Assembly (NCBI RefSeq): GCF_020379485.1
Contig: NC_063451.1
Location: 22,922,630 to 22,986,629, forward strand
Direction of reading: 5' to 3'
Origin: Brassica napus
Lineage: Eukaryota > Streptophyta > Magnoliopsida > Brassicales > Brassicaceae
DNA: 64,000 bases
Each line of letters begins with the position of its first letter. The first letter of the stretch is position 1. A program made the translations under genes and the position numbers. Shown here piece after piece: positions 22,481-34,599 of this stretch. Under the pieces are notes generated by a model. The model was not told the DNA's origin, did no database searches, and worked only from the letters and a program-made list of their open reading frames with translations.

Positions 22481-24132
22481 CTACATATTGTCGAAGTAGT
22501 TGGTGGGGTTGCTCGGCTGTTGACGGGTTGGATCGGACTCTTGGGGATCTCGTGGTGGCATTCCAAGAGCGGCTCGTCTCTCACTCAACATTCTCTGCAT
22601 AACCGGGTTTCCCACGGCCATCACGTCTAGCAAATCCTCAAGAGAGTCTAAACGAACCTGCTGGCTATCCATTTGAGCCTTCTGGCTATCCATTTGAGCC
22701 TTCATCTGAGCAGTCTCTTCATCCCGTCTCGAAGTGTATGACGAAGTTGCCCTTGCAACTTCGTTAACAGAGCCTATACCGACTATCCGTCCCTTCTTTT
22801 TAGGAGCCACCTATAAAATCAAAACATATATTAATATAGTTAATTATGTTAAAATATTTAAAATAATGTAAACTAAAATTTTAAGTTACCTCTTCGAAGA
22901 TTCTGTCGACCTCTTGGGTGGACAATGTGACTGGTAATCCATCGGGAGACTCCTGGGTTAGTTGCGTCTCCCGTTCTTCAATCCGACCAGCCACTGTTCG
23001 GAAGAGTTTCTCAGATGCAGGATCCACAAAAACTCCGTCGGATGTGGCGTGAGTCATCTTGAATAGGTCAGACAGAGAAGGTAAGACTCCCGTCTTCTCG
23101 AACTACAAAAAAAAATTAAATTAAATATTATAAATTATATTAATTGAATATTTTAAAATATATATTTAAAACAAAACTTACAGCTTCTAGACGGACTCCT
23201 GCATGAGGTTTTTGTCCGGTTCTGTGAAGCATGGGCAAATGACCATCTTTATCCTTCGTCCTTCGAGAAGCCGAGCACGAATTGGCCTTTCTGATCGAAG
23301 AGGGGTGCTCCCAATAGGCGATGAGGCCATCCCACACATCCGTCGTGAGCTCAGTGGGCTTTCCCTCATACCCGTAGATCTCCCACTTGTCCTTCCAATC
23401 AGAGACTGTGTTGCAGAGGCGTATCTTTGCCTTTGCAACGAATTCCGCCTTCACCCTCTCGGTGATTCCCAAAGACCAATGCCACTTTTGCTGAAACATA
23501 AAAATTTTGAAAAAATTACAATTAATAATAAATATTAAAAATATATATATATATATATTTAAAAGTGAAAATTTAATTAAATTTAAAAATCTTACCGCAA
23601 AACATTTAAACCACGTGATCTTAACGTGATTTGGTGTCTTGCTCCAGTTCGGGTATGCCCCGTCGTAGTAACCCTTAATCGTCGCCGAAACGCTCCGGCT
23701 AACACGGTTGTTAGCCCCAAACCTGAAAAAAAAACAATTTAACCGTTACAAAATAAAAATTAATTAAATTTTAAAGTAATAAAAATTAATAACTTACCAA
23801 TAAGTTCCTCGGGGTCTATCGGGGTCTAGAACATCCAAACCCTCCCGTCCAGGCTGGGCAAGCAAATCCTCCACCGTATATCTCGCGAAGGGAGCATATG
23901 AAGGCACACGCAAATCCGGATGAACTGCACCTTCTGGGACAGGCTCAGGTGCAGCCGCTGGAGGAGGAGGTGGAGGCATCTGCGGTGGAAGAGGAGGACT
24001 CGAAAAAACTCTCTGAGAAGTCTGAGAGTCTGGAACTGCATCGGAAGACGATGGACCGGAAGAAGATGTACCGGAACCATCGCCAAACAACTGGGCATAA
24101 GTAGGTGCTGCTGGTTTCCTTCTAGGAGCCAT
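22481..24132 (-). CDS. TnpA-like protein of the CACTA element (plant transposase, Ptta/En/Spm family)
   Basis: Five exons chain in frame: 24132-23798, 23722-23596, 23490-23182, 23102-22890 and 22810-22481, giving 437 residues without a stop. The N-terminus is Pro/Ser-rich with a proline run (about residues 48-60). The middle has a conserved Trp-rich region (RSVSATIKGYYDGAYPNW, VKITWFKCFA, KWHWSLGITERVKAEF) typical of the Transposase_24 family. The C-terminus is a coiled coil with a repeated KAQMDSQ motif, likely for dimerisation. In En/Spm, TnpA binds the subterminal motifs and regulates the promoter. Just upstream of its start lies a cluster of the same motifs. Start at ATG 24132 (MAPRRKPAAP). 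Confidence 0.85.
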
Positions 24133-24409
24133 CTAAAAAAAAATAAATAAATTTAATCAATTATGACGACATAATTAAAAAATTATTCCGTTACCTAACT
24201 AATCACCTAAACTATAGGATTCCGTCATCTAACTAATCACCTAAACTAATTATCTAAATAATCACCTAAACTAATTACCTAACTAATTAATAACCTAAAC
24301 TAACTTAAAAAAAAAAAAAAAAAGGAGGGAAGAGAATGTACCTTAGGGAGAGGAGAGGAGTTTGGGAGGAATGGACGAGGCAGCCTCGTCTCGGCGTCCC
24401 AATATATAG

Positions 24410-24650
24410 AAAATGTTTCGTCGTAAACGCGACGTAACATTACGACGAAGTTACCAGGCCCGCGTTTTTTCATTTACGACGAAGTTACCAGGCCCGCGTT
24501 TTTCGATTTACGACGAAATTACGTCGAAACATCGGTTTACGACGAATTTACAAGGCCCACGTTTACGACGAAGTTACCAGGCCCGCGTTTTTCCATTTAC
24601 GACGAAATTACGTGGAATAGATAAACATTTACGACGATTTTACAACGCTT
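24410..24650. repeat. Third, internal cluster of CACTA motifs between the two genes
   Basis: Contains GTCGTAAACGCGACG, then three copies of ACGAAGTTACCAGGCCCGCG (from 24479 with a partial first copy, and again at 24570-24590) and several TTTACGACGAA motifs. It lies 280-520 bases upstream of the TnpA-like start codon, between the genes rather than at an element end. Confidence 0.8.
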
Positions 24651-24949
24651 AACCCTAAACACCGAGAATGAAATCCCTAAACCCCAAAGTCACATATCAT
24701 CTAACATCATATCTCTTCTTCTCTACTACTTTGTGCTCTTTCTCCAACTTAAACTCTAAAACCCTAAAACTCCAAATAATTTTTTTAAAATTAACACAAA
24801 TACATATTATATAAAACAACATTTGTTACACATACATTAGGATGGTAAAAAAACAATATTTCTTTAAACATACGTTACAATAGAGAAATACAACATCAGA
24901 GACATATATTACATCACTCTAAATCGTTTTCGTTCTCATCAATATTACA

Positions 24950-27900
24950 TCACTCTAAATCGTTTTCGTTCTCATCACTATCATTACAATCATCATCGTC
25001 GCTTCTCTCGAACTCGTCTTCACGTGCTTCATCTGTCGCATCTTCGGGAATATCTTCATATTGAAAGTTTTGCGGGTCGATCAAAAGGATTTCATCAGTT
25101 GGTTGTTCTGGTACCTCAACTTCATTGATAGCGTCTTCTTCTTGCAAGGGCGGTTCTTCTCCAGCGACAATGCGTCCACGAGGTGTAATTTTGATAGCAG
25201 CTAACCAGTTTATCCCGGAAGTTCGAAGCCGAGGATAAGGAAGGAAGCTTACTTGCTCGGCTTGTGAAGCTAAAATGAAAGGCTCAAATTTGTTGTATCT
25301 TCTCCCAAAATTGACATCCACAACACCAAATTTGTTATACCGAATCCCTCGGTTCACAACAGGATCGAACCATTCACATTTGAAGAGGACGCATTTTAGC
25401 TTCAATAACCCCGGAAATTCCACTTCAATAATCTCCTGCAAGATCCCGTAAAAGTCCGTTTCACCTTTCACACATATTCCGTAGTTACTCGTTGCCCGAT
25501 GTCTCCCATACTCGTATGTGTGAAAGGTAAATCCTCGTGTGAAATACATAGGTGATGTGGTGACCTTTGCAACTGGACCTTGAACCAATTCGTGAAACCA
25601 TACGGGATAATAAGGATCGTCATAATCAACCTGCAAAAAGCAGTTATTCTTAATTAATATTGAAGTATCAAAACACTTACTTAATTAATCAATGTATGAG
25701 ATATATTACGTACCTGTGATTTTAACCACTTGACAAAGTGCTTATCTTTACGTGTGTCCACATCAGTTGCAGATATTCCTGGTATTGCTTCTTCAACTTG
25801 AGATACAAACATGCTGCAAATTAAACAAATAATCAAGTCATACATAATTAACTGCAATTCATATAATTAACATTCACAAAAATATTTACCTTTCAAAGTA
25901 ACGGGTCACTGCATCCTCGCAGTTGAGCAGAATATAAGTGTGGGCACTATGTTTATCCTCTTCACATGACCACCATACTTCTTTCGTTTTACCACCAAAC
26001 CGTGCAATTTCGCAGAAAATGTCAGGAACACCATCAATTGGATATGATGTCGGTACTCCACCATCATCATATCTTCTAGGAACTCTTTTCCTCGTACGAA
26101 CAGTTGGAGCAAAGTAGTATGATGTGAAGTTAGATGTTTCGGCTGTCAAACTTCCCGCAACTATTGAACCTTCCACCTTTGCAAGATTTCTTGCTTTCCC
26201 CTTCAAATGTTTCATCTGTCGCTCATACGGATACATCCATCCGTTGTGAACAGGTCCACGAAGCAATGCTTCATACGGTAGGTGGACAACTAGATGCTCC
26301 ATGACGTCAAAAAATGAAGGAGGAAATATCTTCTCCAGGTTGCACAATATGATCGGAATGTTATGATGAAGTTGTTCGATGACTTCTTCCTTGAACGTAC
26401 GTGTGCTGAGATCTCTGAAAAAAGCGCCGATGGCTGTATATTGCAAAAGTAATCAAATTAATAACATTTCATAACATATGTATATATATTAACGTTTTAT
26501 AATTACCTGCAAGTGCTTCATGGACATTTGCTGGAAGGAGCTCGGCAAAAGCAAATGGAAGTAGTCGTTGCATAAACACATGACAATCATGACTCTTCAT
26601 TCCGGAGAACTTTTGACCTCGTTCAACACATCTTGACAGATTTGAAACATAACCATCAGGAAACTTAACTTCTGATGCAACCCAGTCAAACAAGGTTGTT
26701 TTGGCTTCTGATGACAACCGGAAGATGGGAACAGGAACGTTTCCATTGCTCTTGATATGTAACTCACTTCTTGAGCAAATATCAGGTAAGTCCATCCTTG
26801 ACTTTTTGTTATCTTTTGTCTTCCCAGGGACGTTAAGTAATGTATTCATGATGTTCTCAAAAAAGTTCTTCTCAATATGCATGACATCCAGATTGTGGCG
26901 TAAGAGAAGATCCTTCCAATAGGGTAGCTCCCAAAATATACTCTTCTTATGCCAATTGTGAGACACACCATATCCATCAGGCATATTTCCAGGAACATGC
27001 CAATTTCCTCCAACTTTAACTGTTTCCTGAGCTCCGTAATAATCAATGTCTGCTTCGATCTGCTGGCCGGTGAGATATGGAGGAGGACCGTCTCTGACAA
27101 TTTTTTTGTGCCGAAACAATGTCTTATTTCTTCTGTACGGATGGGCAAGTGGAAGAAAGCGACGATGACAGTCAAACCAACAACTCTTCCTACCATTCTT
27201 CAGTTGAAAAGCATCCGTCGATCCAAGACAATATGGACAAGATAATCTTCCATGTGTTGTCCAGCCAGACAACATCCCATAAGCAGGGAAATCACTTATC
27301 GTCCACAGCAGAACTGCTCGCATCGTAAAATTGTTTTTCAAGGAACAATCGTACGTCCTCACCCCTTCTGACCACAATTGCTTTAGCTCTTCTATCAACG
27401 GTTGAAGAAAAACATCAAGAGACCGTTTTGGATGCTTCGGCCCAGGGATTAATATGGTCAAAAATAGAAATTCTTGTTCCATGCACATATCCGGCGGTAA
27501 ATTGTACGGCGTAAGAATGACTGGCCACAAAGAATATTGTCTACCAGACATTCCAAATGGACTAAATCCATCGGTGCATAACCCAAGATAGACATTCCGA
27601 ATATTTGTAGCAAAATCTGCGTGTACCTTGTTGAAATGTTTCCACGCTCTTGCGTCTGATGGATGTGCAACCTCACCATCTCTCTGGACATGTTCCGCAT
27701 GCCACCTCATCGATGCAGCAGTCCTCTCAGATTGATATAATCTTTTCAATCTGTCTGTAATTGGTAGGTACCACATCCTTTGGTACGGTACCCTATTCCT
27801 CCCACGGCCTTGCGGTTTGAATCGTGGTTTTTTGCAGAATCGACACTCTTCTAACTTGTCATCTTCTTTCCAGTAGATCATGCAGTTGTCGATGCAAACA

Positions 27901-28643
27901 TCAATCATCTCCGAAGGCAACCCAAGACTATAAACCAATTTCTGAATCTCATAATAAGATTCAGCAGACACGTTGTCTTCTGGCAAATACTCTTTAAACA
28001 ACTCCGCCCATGCATCCATGCAATTCTCAGGTAAATTATGATCCGTTTTAATATTCATCATCCTAGCTGCTAGAGACAATTTAGAGAGACCTTCTCTACA
28101 ACCAGTGTAGATTGGTTGATTTGCAGCATCTAGCATTTCATAAAACCTTTTTGCATCCAAATTAGGTTCTTCTACATTTCCAGTTCCATCAGCTATTGTT
28201 GTAGTTGTTTCTAAAAATGCATCACTAATCATATCTTGAACCCTATCATGATCTACCATCTGCTCATGATCTTGATGATAATTATATTCATTATGCAAAT
28301 GATTCGGTTCTTCACTATGATGACCATCCTCAAAATTATTATTACTACTACTAGCTTCATTTCCCCCATAACCCTCTCCATGTTGATACCAAATGTAGTA
28401 CTGTGGTGTAAATCCTCTGTTTACTAAATGCTTCCATACAATTTCGCTACGTGCAAATTTTGAATTCTTGCATTTCCGACAGGGGCAGAACATCTTACCG
28501 CTTTCCTGTGTGATCGGTGTACAGCCCGCCTGGTGCATGAATGTCTCTAGCCCGCTCAGAAATGCGTTCGTCACCCTCCCGTCGGAATCTTTGTGCAAAT
28601 ACATCCAACTTCGTAACTCGTAAATACTACCGCCACCGGCCAT
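24950..28643 (-). CDS. TnpD-type CACTA transposase (TNP2 family)
   Basis: Four exons chain in frame: 28643-26517 region ending at 26507, then 26433-25890, 25813-25714 and 25630-24950, giving 1153 residues. The start ATG 28643 (MAGGGSIYELRSWMY) begins the transposase-associated domain with its Cys pattern (FCPCRKCKN, about residues 50-60). The large central region is the TNP2 transposase core (for example HNLDVMHIEKNFFENI near residue 620, known to hold part of the catalytic centre in this family). Exon 2 encodes DUF4218 (HLPYEALLRGPVHNGWMYPYER within it) and exon 4 DUF4216 (YNKFGVVDVNFGRRYNKFEPF). The C-terminus is very acidic. TnpD-type proteins cut and move the element by binding its 13-14 bp ends. 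No stop or frameshift is seen, unusual for a plant transposase gene. Confidence 0.92.
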
Positions 28644-28794
28644 TTTTTTCTTAGATTTTTTTTTTTGAAATCTTTTTTTCTGATTTTTTTTTCGGATTTT
28701 TTTCTCTCCCGTTTGTGTGTTGTGAGGAAGAGAGTTGTGGGAAATGACATATATATAGAGAAATTTTCGAGTTGGGTAGTTGAAATATAACAAC

Positions 28795-29130
28795 GATTTT
28801 ACAAGGAATATTTTACATGGATTTTACATGGTTTTAACATATTATTTACAACGACTTTACGACGAAATTAGGTAAGTTAAAGCACATTGAATACACGTTT
28901 TCACCTAAATATAACGGTAACATGCTTCGTTGTAATGTCGATGTAATGATTACGACGTATTTCTCATTCCACGTACATTCGTCGTAAATTTACATGGAGT
29001 TTACGACGAAATCAGTTCGTCGTAAATTTACATGGCGTTTACGACGAAAGTTAGATTCCTCGTAATTTCGTTGTAAAGACCATGTAAATTTACGACGAAA
29101 TATTTTCGTCGTAAATGTTCGTTGTTATGG
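28795..29130. repeat. CACTA right subterminal motif array
   Basis: Repeats of TTTACGACGAAA, TTTACATGGAGTTTACGACG and TTCGTCGTAAATTTACATGG up to the right terminus, matching in kind the left array. It lies directly upstream of the TnpD-type gene, so it also covers that gene's promoter. Confidence 0.8.
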
Positions 29131-29159
29131 GCACGTTTTCTTGTAGTGATTAAGATTAT

Positions 29160-29690
29160 TTCAAATTCGATATCTTTTAAAAAAGAAAACAAAATATTGT
29201 CAAGTTATATTATGTTTCAAAAAAAAAAAAAATATAGTAGTTACAGAAAAAAAAGAATTAAAAAAAAATATTTTTAACGTCGCCAGTAAAACATTAAACC
29301 CTAAATCCTAATCCCTAAACCCTAAACCCTTTGGTAAACCTTAAAGCTTTGGATAAATCATAAACTCTAAATAAAAAACACTAAACACTAAACCCTAAAC
29401 CCTGAGTGTTTTGGTGTTTAGTGATTTTGATTTAGAGTTTAGGATTTATCCAAGGGTTTAGGGTTTATCCAAGGGTTTAGGGTTTATCCAAGGATTTCGG
29501 GTTTAGGGATTAGGTTTTAGGGTTTAGTGTTTTCCTGACGACGTTAAAATATATATTTTTTTTAATTACTACTATTTTTTATTTATTTTTTTTACCTTTT
29601 AATTTTAAAAACATAATATAATTTGATAATATTTTGTTTCATTTTTTAAAAGATATCGAATTTGAAATAATGAAATCCTATTGGTTGGTT
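29160..29690. repeat. Fold-back element with telomere-like core (copy 1)
   Basis: Left arm: TTCAAATTCGATATC, A-rich tracts, ATTTTTAACGTCG, then degenerate AAACCCTAAA units. Right arm: the mirror image, TTTAGGGTTT units, CGACGTTAAAATAT and GATATCGAATTTGAA. The turn is near 29405-29425. The left end abuts the CACTA target duplication and the right end continues into ATTGGTTGGTTCACC, matching the ends of copy 2. Likely a non-autonomous TIR element. Confidence 0.75.
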
Positions 29691-29756
29691 CACCTCCTAC
29701 CCAAGAATAAGTCATATATTAATGTATATTGTAACCATATTACAATCAGAGTTATT

Positions 29757-30340
29757 CTAGGGTGAACCTTTAGGTTCACCAACCAATAAGATTTCATTAT
29801 TTCAAATTCAATATCTTTTAAAAAAAAAAAACAAAATATTGTCAAGTTATATTATGTTTTTAAAAAAAAAAGTAAAAAAAAAATAGTAGTTACAAAAAAA
29901 AAGAATTAACAAAAAAATATTTTTAACGTCGTCAGTAAAACACTAAACCCTAAATCCTAATCCTAAACCATAAATCCTAAACCCTAAATCTTTGGGTAAA
30001 ACCTAAACTCTTGGATAAACCGTAAACCTTTGGATAAATCCTAAACTCTAAATAAACAAATCATAAACCCTAAATAAACAAATCATAAACCCTAAATCCT
30101 AAACCCTTGAGTGTTTTAGTGTTTAGTAATTTTGATTTAGAGTTTAGGATTTAGGGTTTAATGTTTTGTTGACGACGTTAAAAATATTTTTTTTTTGTAA
30201 TTACTATTATTTTTTTTTTTTACCTTTTAATTTTAAAAACATAATATAATTTGACAATATTTTTTAAAAAAAAATATTAAATATGAAATAACACGATCAT
30301 ATTGGTTGGTGAACCTAGAAGTTCAGGTGACGGGGATGAA
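29757..30340. repeat. Fold-back element with telomere-like core (copy 2)
   Basis: Begins GGTGAACCTTTAGGTTCACC and CAACCAATA, and ends with the inverted TATTGGTTGGTGAACC near 30300-30316. The interior parallels copy 1: TTCAAATTCAATATC, A-rich tracts, TTTTTAACGTCG, degenerate AAACCCTAAA units, then the mirror image. Target duplication is not clear. It ends about 200 bases from the ABI1 stop codon. Confidence 0.75.
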
Positions 30341-30529
30341 CCCACTAATAAGTCTTAGGATTAGCCCGGGAGGAAAAATACAAGGGGCTTTTCAGACGTA
30401 AAGACAATGAGCTTAACATTTTAAGCTACATTGTCTGACATGATTCTAACATGTCAGTTTAAAAATTATAATTTGTTTCTTTGAGAGACCTATATTCATT
30501 GATAAAAGATAGAAAAAGGACCCTCTGTT

Positions 30530-32050
30530 TCAGCTCAAGGCTTTGATCTTGAGTTTCCTGTGAGGCTTCAGATCAACCACCACCACAGTTATATTGTCTT
30601 TGCTTCCTCTCTGTAAAGCCAGCTTTGACAAGTACTCAGCCGCAGACCTTGCCGCCGGATCTTCTCCTTCCCCTCCCCCTTTTCTCTCCTCCGTGAGCAA
30701 CGACGCATCTCCAGCCACCATGTTCTTCTTGTGCCACAAGAGAATACGCTTCCGGGCCATCTCACACGCTTCCTCATCCGTCATTACATCCCAAACACCG
30801 TCACTCGCTAGTATCAGACAGTCATCTTCTTTGACTCTCTTCACAGCCGTCACTTCCGGATCAGGAATGATCGATGGTTTCAAGTATCTATCGCCTGTCA
30901 CACAATACATGATTGTAAGAACAAAAGAAAGTTTCTATTTATAGAAGAAAGCTTACCAATGGATCTTGACATGGCGAGAACACCGAACACACGACCTCCG
31001 TTCCACCGGATCACTTTCCCTCCGGCGGCTTCAATCCTCGCCGCCTCGTCTTCTCTATCCGGCTACACACATACATAACAAATCGATTTAAATCAAGAAT
31101 CAAAAACCTACGAAGCTAAAGAACCAATACGTATGTATGAATCTGCATATGCTTAACCTTGTGATCAGTAGATAAAGGCAACGCAGTCTTGCCGCGGCAA
31201 AGAACGGCTCTTGAGTCGCCGCAGTTCGCGACGAAGATATGAGTCGGGAACACGACGGCGACGACCGACGTTGACCCGACAGTCTCCGGGGCCACCGACT
31301 CGATCTCCGAGTCAACGCGGAGGAACGAGCTGAACAGAGCTCTCTTCCACTTCTCCTGCCACGTGTCACCGTCATAGAGCATCGGTTTCCCCTTCTCTAT
31401 CTCCTCCGCTAAAGCCAAGTGCATCCTCTCTCTGCAATAGTTCGCTACCTACACAACACAACACAACACAAGATCTCAATCAAAGTCACATACTTTTTGC
31501 AGTATACAGAGGAGATTGATTGGTTTGTTACCTGAGAACCGCCGTGGCCGTCGTAAACACCGAAGAAGTGAGCGGCGGACTGAGGATTGAAACGACCATC
31601 TATCAACGAATTGGTCGGAGACTGAAGGAATCTTGGTATCGCGGAGACAGCATCTTCCATCTCCGGTCTTCTTCCACAGATGGAAGTCACACCGTACAAA
31701 GGCACGCTCTTGAAATCGAACAGAGTCCTGCTCTCTGTTCTGCTGATCATCTTCTTCTCCGTCGATCTCTCATCTGAACCGTTGATCTCTTCTCCGGCGG
31801 CGGCAATATCAGCGGGTGATGATTGCTTCTTAATGTTGAAGTTGGGAGAATTAATCCGAGAGGACAAAACTCTCCTAGATTCAGAAACAGAGCATGAAGT
31901 CTCCTGTCTAGAATCTCCGTTGTTGTCGGAATCTTGAGTTGAGTATTGGCCGTTGTGATAACCTTTACCCAACATGATTCCTGCGAGTTCCATCTGGGTG
32001 TCAGGGAAAGGCATGAAGGGCATAGCAACCGCCGGAGATACTTCCTCCAT
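30530..32050 (-). CDS. ABI1: ABI1, protein phosphatase 2C of abscisic acid signalling
   Basis: Four exons chain in frame: 32050-31532, 31448-31158, 31062-30957 and 30894-30530, giving 426 residues (434 in Arabidopsis). The variable N-terminus ([12 protein letters not shown]) is followed by the PP2C domain from about residue 115: [21 protein letters not shown], metal-binding YDGHGGSQ (Asp167), [11 protein letters not shown], and [17 protein letters not shown]. The protein dephosphorylates and silences SnRK2 kinases until hormone-bound PYR/RCAR receptors block it. Trp290, equivalent to the Arabidopsis Trp300 lock residue, is present; beside it the window reads IRWNGGRVF where I recall IQWNGARVF. 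Gly170 corresponds to the abi1-1 site and is wild type. The neighbourhood fits Arabidopsis At4g26080. Confidence 0.96.
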
Positions 32051-33955
32051 TGATGGAACCTCAAGCTTTGTTTCCCCTCTCTCTCTCTCTGTCCTTTTTA
32101 TTGGTTTTTAAAGAGAACAACTTTGTGAGAAGCTATGCAGACAAGAAACCCATGACTCTCCACAAAAGAAAAATATAAGTACTTTAACTACCAAATGAAA
32201 CCGTTATTTTCCCTGAGATAAAATCACCACACAGCAAAAGAAAACAAATATGTATGTATTGAATTTGAATCAGGGTTTCCTGTATTGTGGGTAACTCATT
32301 ACAACCTCTTAAAATATTCTATATTCTCTCTTCGATTAATTTTCACAACTAAAACCATTTCTAGATTCAGCTACCTAAAAGAGTTGAAAAGAAGACTCAT
32401 CTTCTTCTAAAACACTCTCGTGTGCCTTCTTCGCATAAAAAGAGAAAGAAGGAACGAAAAAGGAACTTGGTAGGCAAACGCAACAATCCCTTCAAATCTG
32501 CTACTATTTATTAGGTTAATTTATCTTTATTTATTACATTATCCTAAAAGTGAAGTTTTTTTTTTTTTTTTGTAATAAGGGGAGATGTTGCATTCTTGAA
32601 AATATAAATCCATAAAAGACACTGTTTGTTTTTTTTTTTTTGAACATTAAAGACACTGTTACCTTTTACTTTATGTATTCAACTAAATATTTTATTTATT
32701 AACCCTTATTTATTTGTCAAACGAAATATGTTGCCTTTTCCTAATTTGATTTAGGTCCTCGAGTTTAATTATTTTTATTAGTTCACTAATAGTAGGACGT
32801 ACTTGGCACGTTCTGATCTAAGTCTTGTAGTTTACAATATACTTATTTGTCATAAACACAATTTAATCCGAATTTATTGTAACTTCTATCACGGGACTAA
32901 AAACTCCAGACATCATTTGCATATATAATTTAGATATAAAAACATTAATAGTTTAGAATTCTGTCACTTTTAGTATAATAGAACAATATTTTATCCATAT
33001 TAATAAGATAAGGAAAGAATTGGATGGTTTGTATTCTAGAAAAATGAAAGACCACCGGCAAAACATCTAAATAGTTATAATTTAATGGGAAACATTTTAT
33101 TATTCGTCTAATTATGTAAAATTATATATCTTTTTTTTAGCACAATTAAAATTATATAAATAGTTATATATCTAATTATTTAAAATTATATATCTTGAAT
33201 ACCATTTTTGGTCAAACTTAAAACCAAAAACGTTGAACAAAGGATCAATTATTTATGTATCAAGTAGAGCTAAAAACAAAACCCGGAATTTTGAATCTTA
33301 GTTCATTTAAAAATCCACGACAAAAAAGTTCATTTAAAAATCCATATTAACCATAGAACGGACATGTGTTCAAAAAAAAAAACCATAGAACGGACCATAA
33401 TCACTCTGTATCGGCAACATACCAATAACATGAGAGTGTCCTCCGAATTTTGAAAATAAATATGAATAATAATGTTGAATTAATCCTATTTATAAATAAT
33501 ATAAATATGAATAATAATGGGTGCGACATTTTACATTTAACCTATCGCTGAGCGACACATACACGAAGAAAAGTCTGGCTTTGTGAAGGAGAGAGGGTGA
33601 CGTGTACGTACCGAGATGTGTTAGTTGGGTGGCGGGAGAGAGTAGAGGAAAATGTTCAACTCCTAAAAAAAATTATCAGAAATAATAATTCCCTCTTATT
33701 CCCTTTTATTTTTTCTTTTTGTAGAAAATTAAAAAACAAAATTATTCTTTGTTAAATTTGATAAGGAACCACCATTCCTTTTCATTCCTGCTATTTTATT
33801 CCCGTACATTCTTTTTTATTCGTTCCTCTTGTTTCCCGAATAGTTACCAGTTAGACATTGCACTGACGAAGACAGTCATTTAAATTCCGTAAATATTTCT
33901 TTAAACTTTGTATCTTCCCTTTTTCTGTTTTTCATTGAATCTTAATATCTCAAGA
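32051..33955 (-). promoter_or_regulatory. ABI1 upstream region
   Basis: The first 50 bases hold a CT-rich leader. The rest is AT-rich spacer with no gene or transposon end recognised. A GACGTGTACG segment near 33599 contains the ACGTG core of an ABA-response element, about 1.55 kb upstream of the start; a single distal core is weak evidence. No RPS2 coding trace was found, although that gene is expected on this side. Confidence 0.35.
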
Positions 33956-34276
33956 GAAAATTACATTGAGAGACACTTTTTGTCTTTTCAATTACATTCA
34001 AAGACACATACTACTTGAGAGACACATTTTCATTGTTGTTTGTCCTTCTTACCCTTCAACCACATCTGATCTTTTTTACTTTTTCTCTCAACGTAAACAT
34101 CATTTTCTAGTTCTTCTTCTTCCTTTTACTGTTTTCTCTCTCTTAAGATTTGTGGTCTCCATTTTATTTCAAAACATTTTTGACAAAACTAACAGAATCT
34201 TTCTTGACGACGATAGAAAATCACAATATGAAGAAGTGAAGATTAAACTCGACCATCCGTCATTCCGTACAGAACT

Positions 34277-34427
34277 GACCCCAAAGATCGCGACTCCGCT
34301 TCTCTTGTAAATCGTAGATGGCTCAAAGTAGACTTCAAGGCGAGAGAGCATGTCACCGATCACCATGGCTCTGTGCTACACCTTGACTCCCGATTGTCTT
34401 AACCGTAGGTTTCCGAATCTGAGATCT
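34277..34427 (+). pseudogene. COI1: COI1 first-exon fragment
   Basis: The plus strand reads DPKDRDSASLV then NRRWLKVDFKAREHVT, and after a small insertion with a frame change TMALCYTLTPDCLNRRFPNLRS. I recognise this as the F-box-proximal part of COI1, the jasmonate receptor F-box protein (the family has MALCYTATPDRLSRRFPNLRS). About 50 codons remain, with substitutions and a frameshift near 34348. There is no F-box start or leucine-rich repeat region, so it is non-functional. COI1 is not expected at this locus, so capture by a transposon is the likely origin. Confidence 0.85.
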
Positions 34428-34599
34428 CAAGTTCAACCTCATGATTTTGGTTATACAAATATACATTAATCAATCCATTGTTGCTGAGCATGTGATTTTA
34501 AAAAATTCTTGATTTTAGTTTGAAAATGGCTTAATCAGAGTCCAAGGTGGAAAGCACATGGAAAATAATAAAAACACATATAAGATGTTCGACAAAATG

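Larger units (their letters stand above)
21938..29148 (-). mobile_element. Complete CACTA (En/Spm-type) transposon, 7211 bp
   Basis: The left end reads CACTACAAGAAAAC at 21938 and the right end is its reverse complement, ending GTAGTG at 29148: 14 identical terminal bases. The flanks are ATT (21935-21937) and ATT (29149-29151), a 3-bp target duplication as expected for CACTA elements. Inside, both genes lie on the minus strand: a TnpD-type transposase (24950-28643) and a TnpA-like protein (22481-24132). Both chain into uninterrupted spliced reading frames. Subterminal arrays of TTCGTCGTAAA-type motifs flank the genes, with a third cluster between them. All visible requirements for an autonomous element are present. 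Confidence 0.95.

Noticed and set aside
26701..27328. Plus-strand open frames within the CACTA transposase
   Set aside because: They are complements of the long transposase exon, whose minus-strand reading has known domains.
32100..33950. Remnant of RPS2, expected next to ABI1
   Set aside because: No nucleotide-binding-site or leucine-rich-repeat motif was found on either strand; the region is AT-rich spacer.
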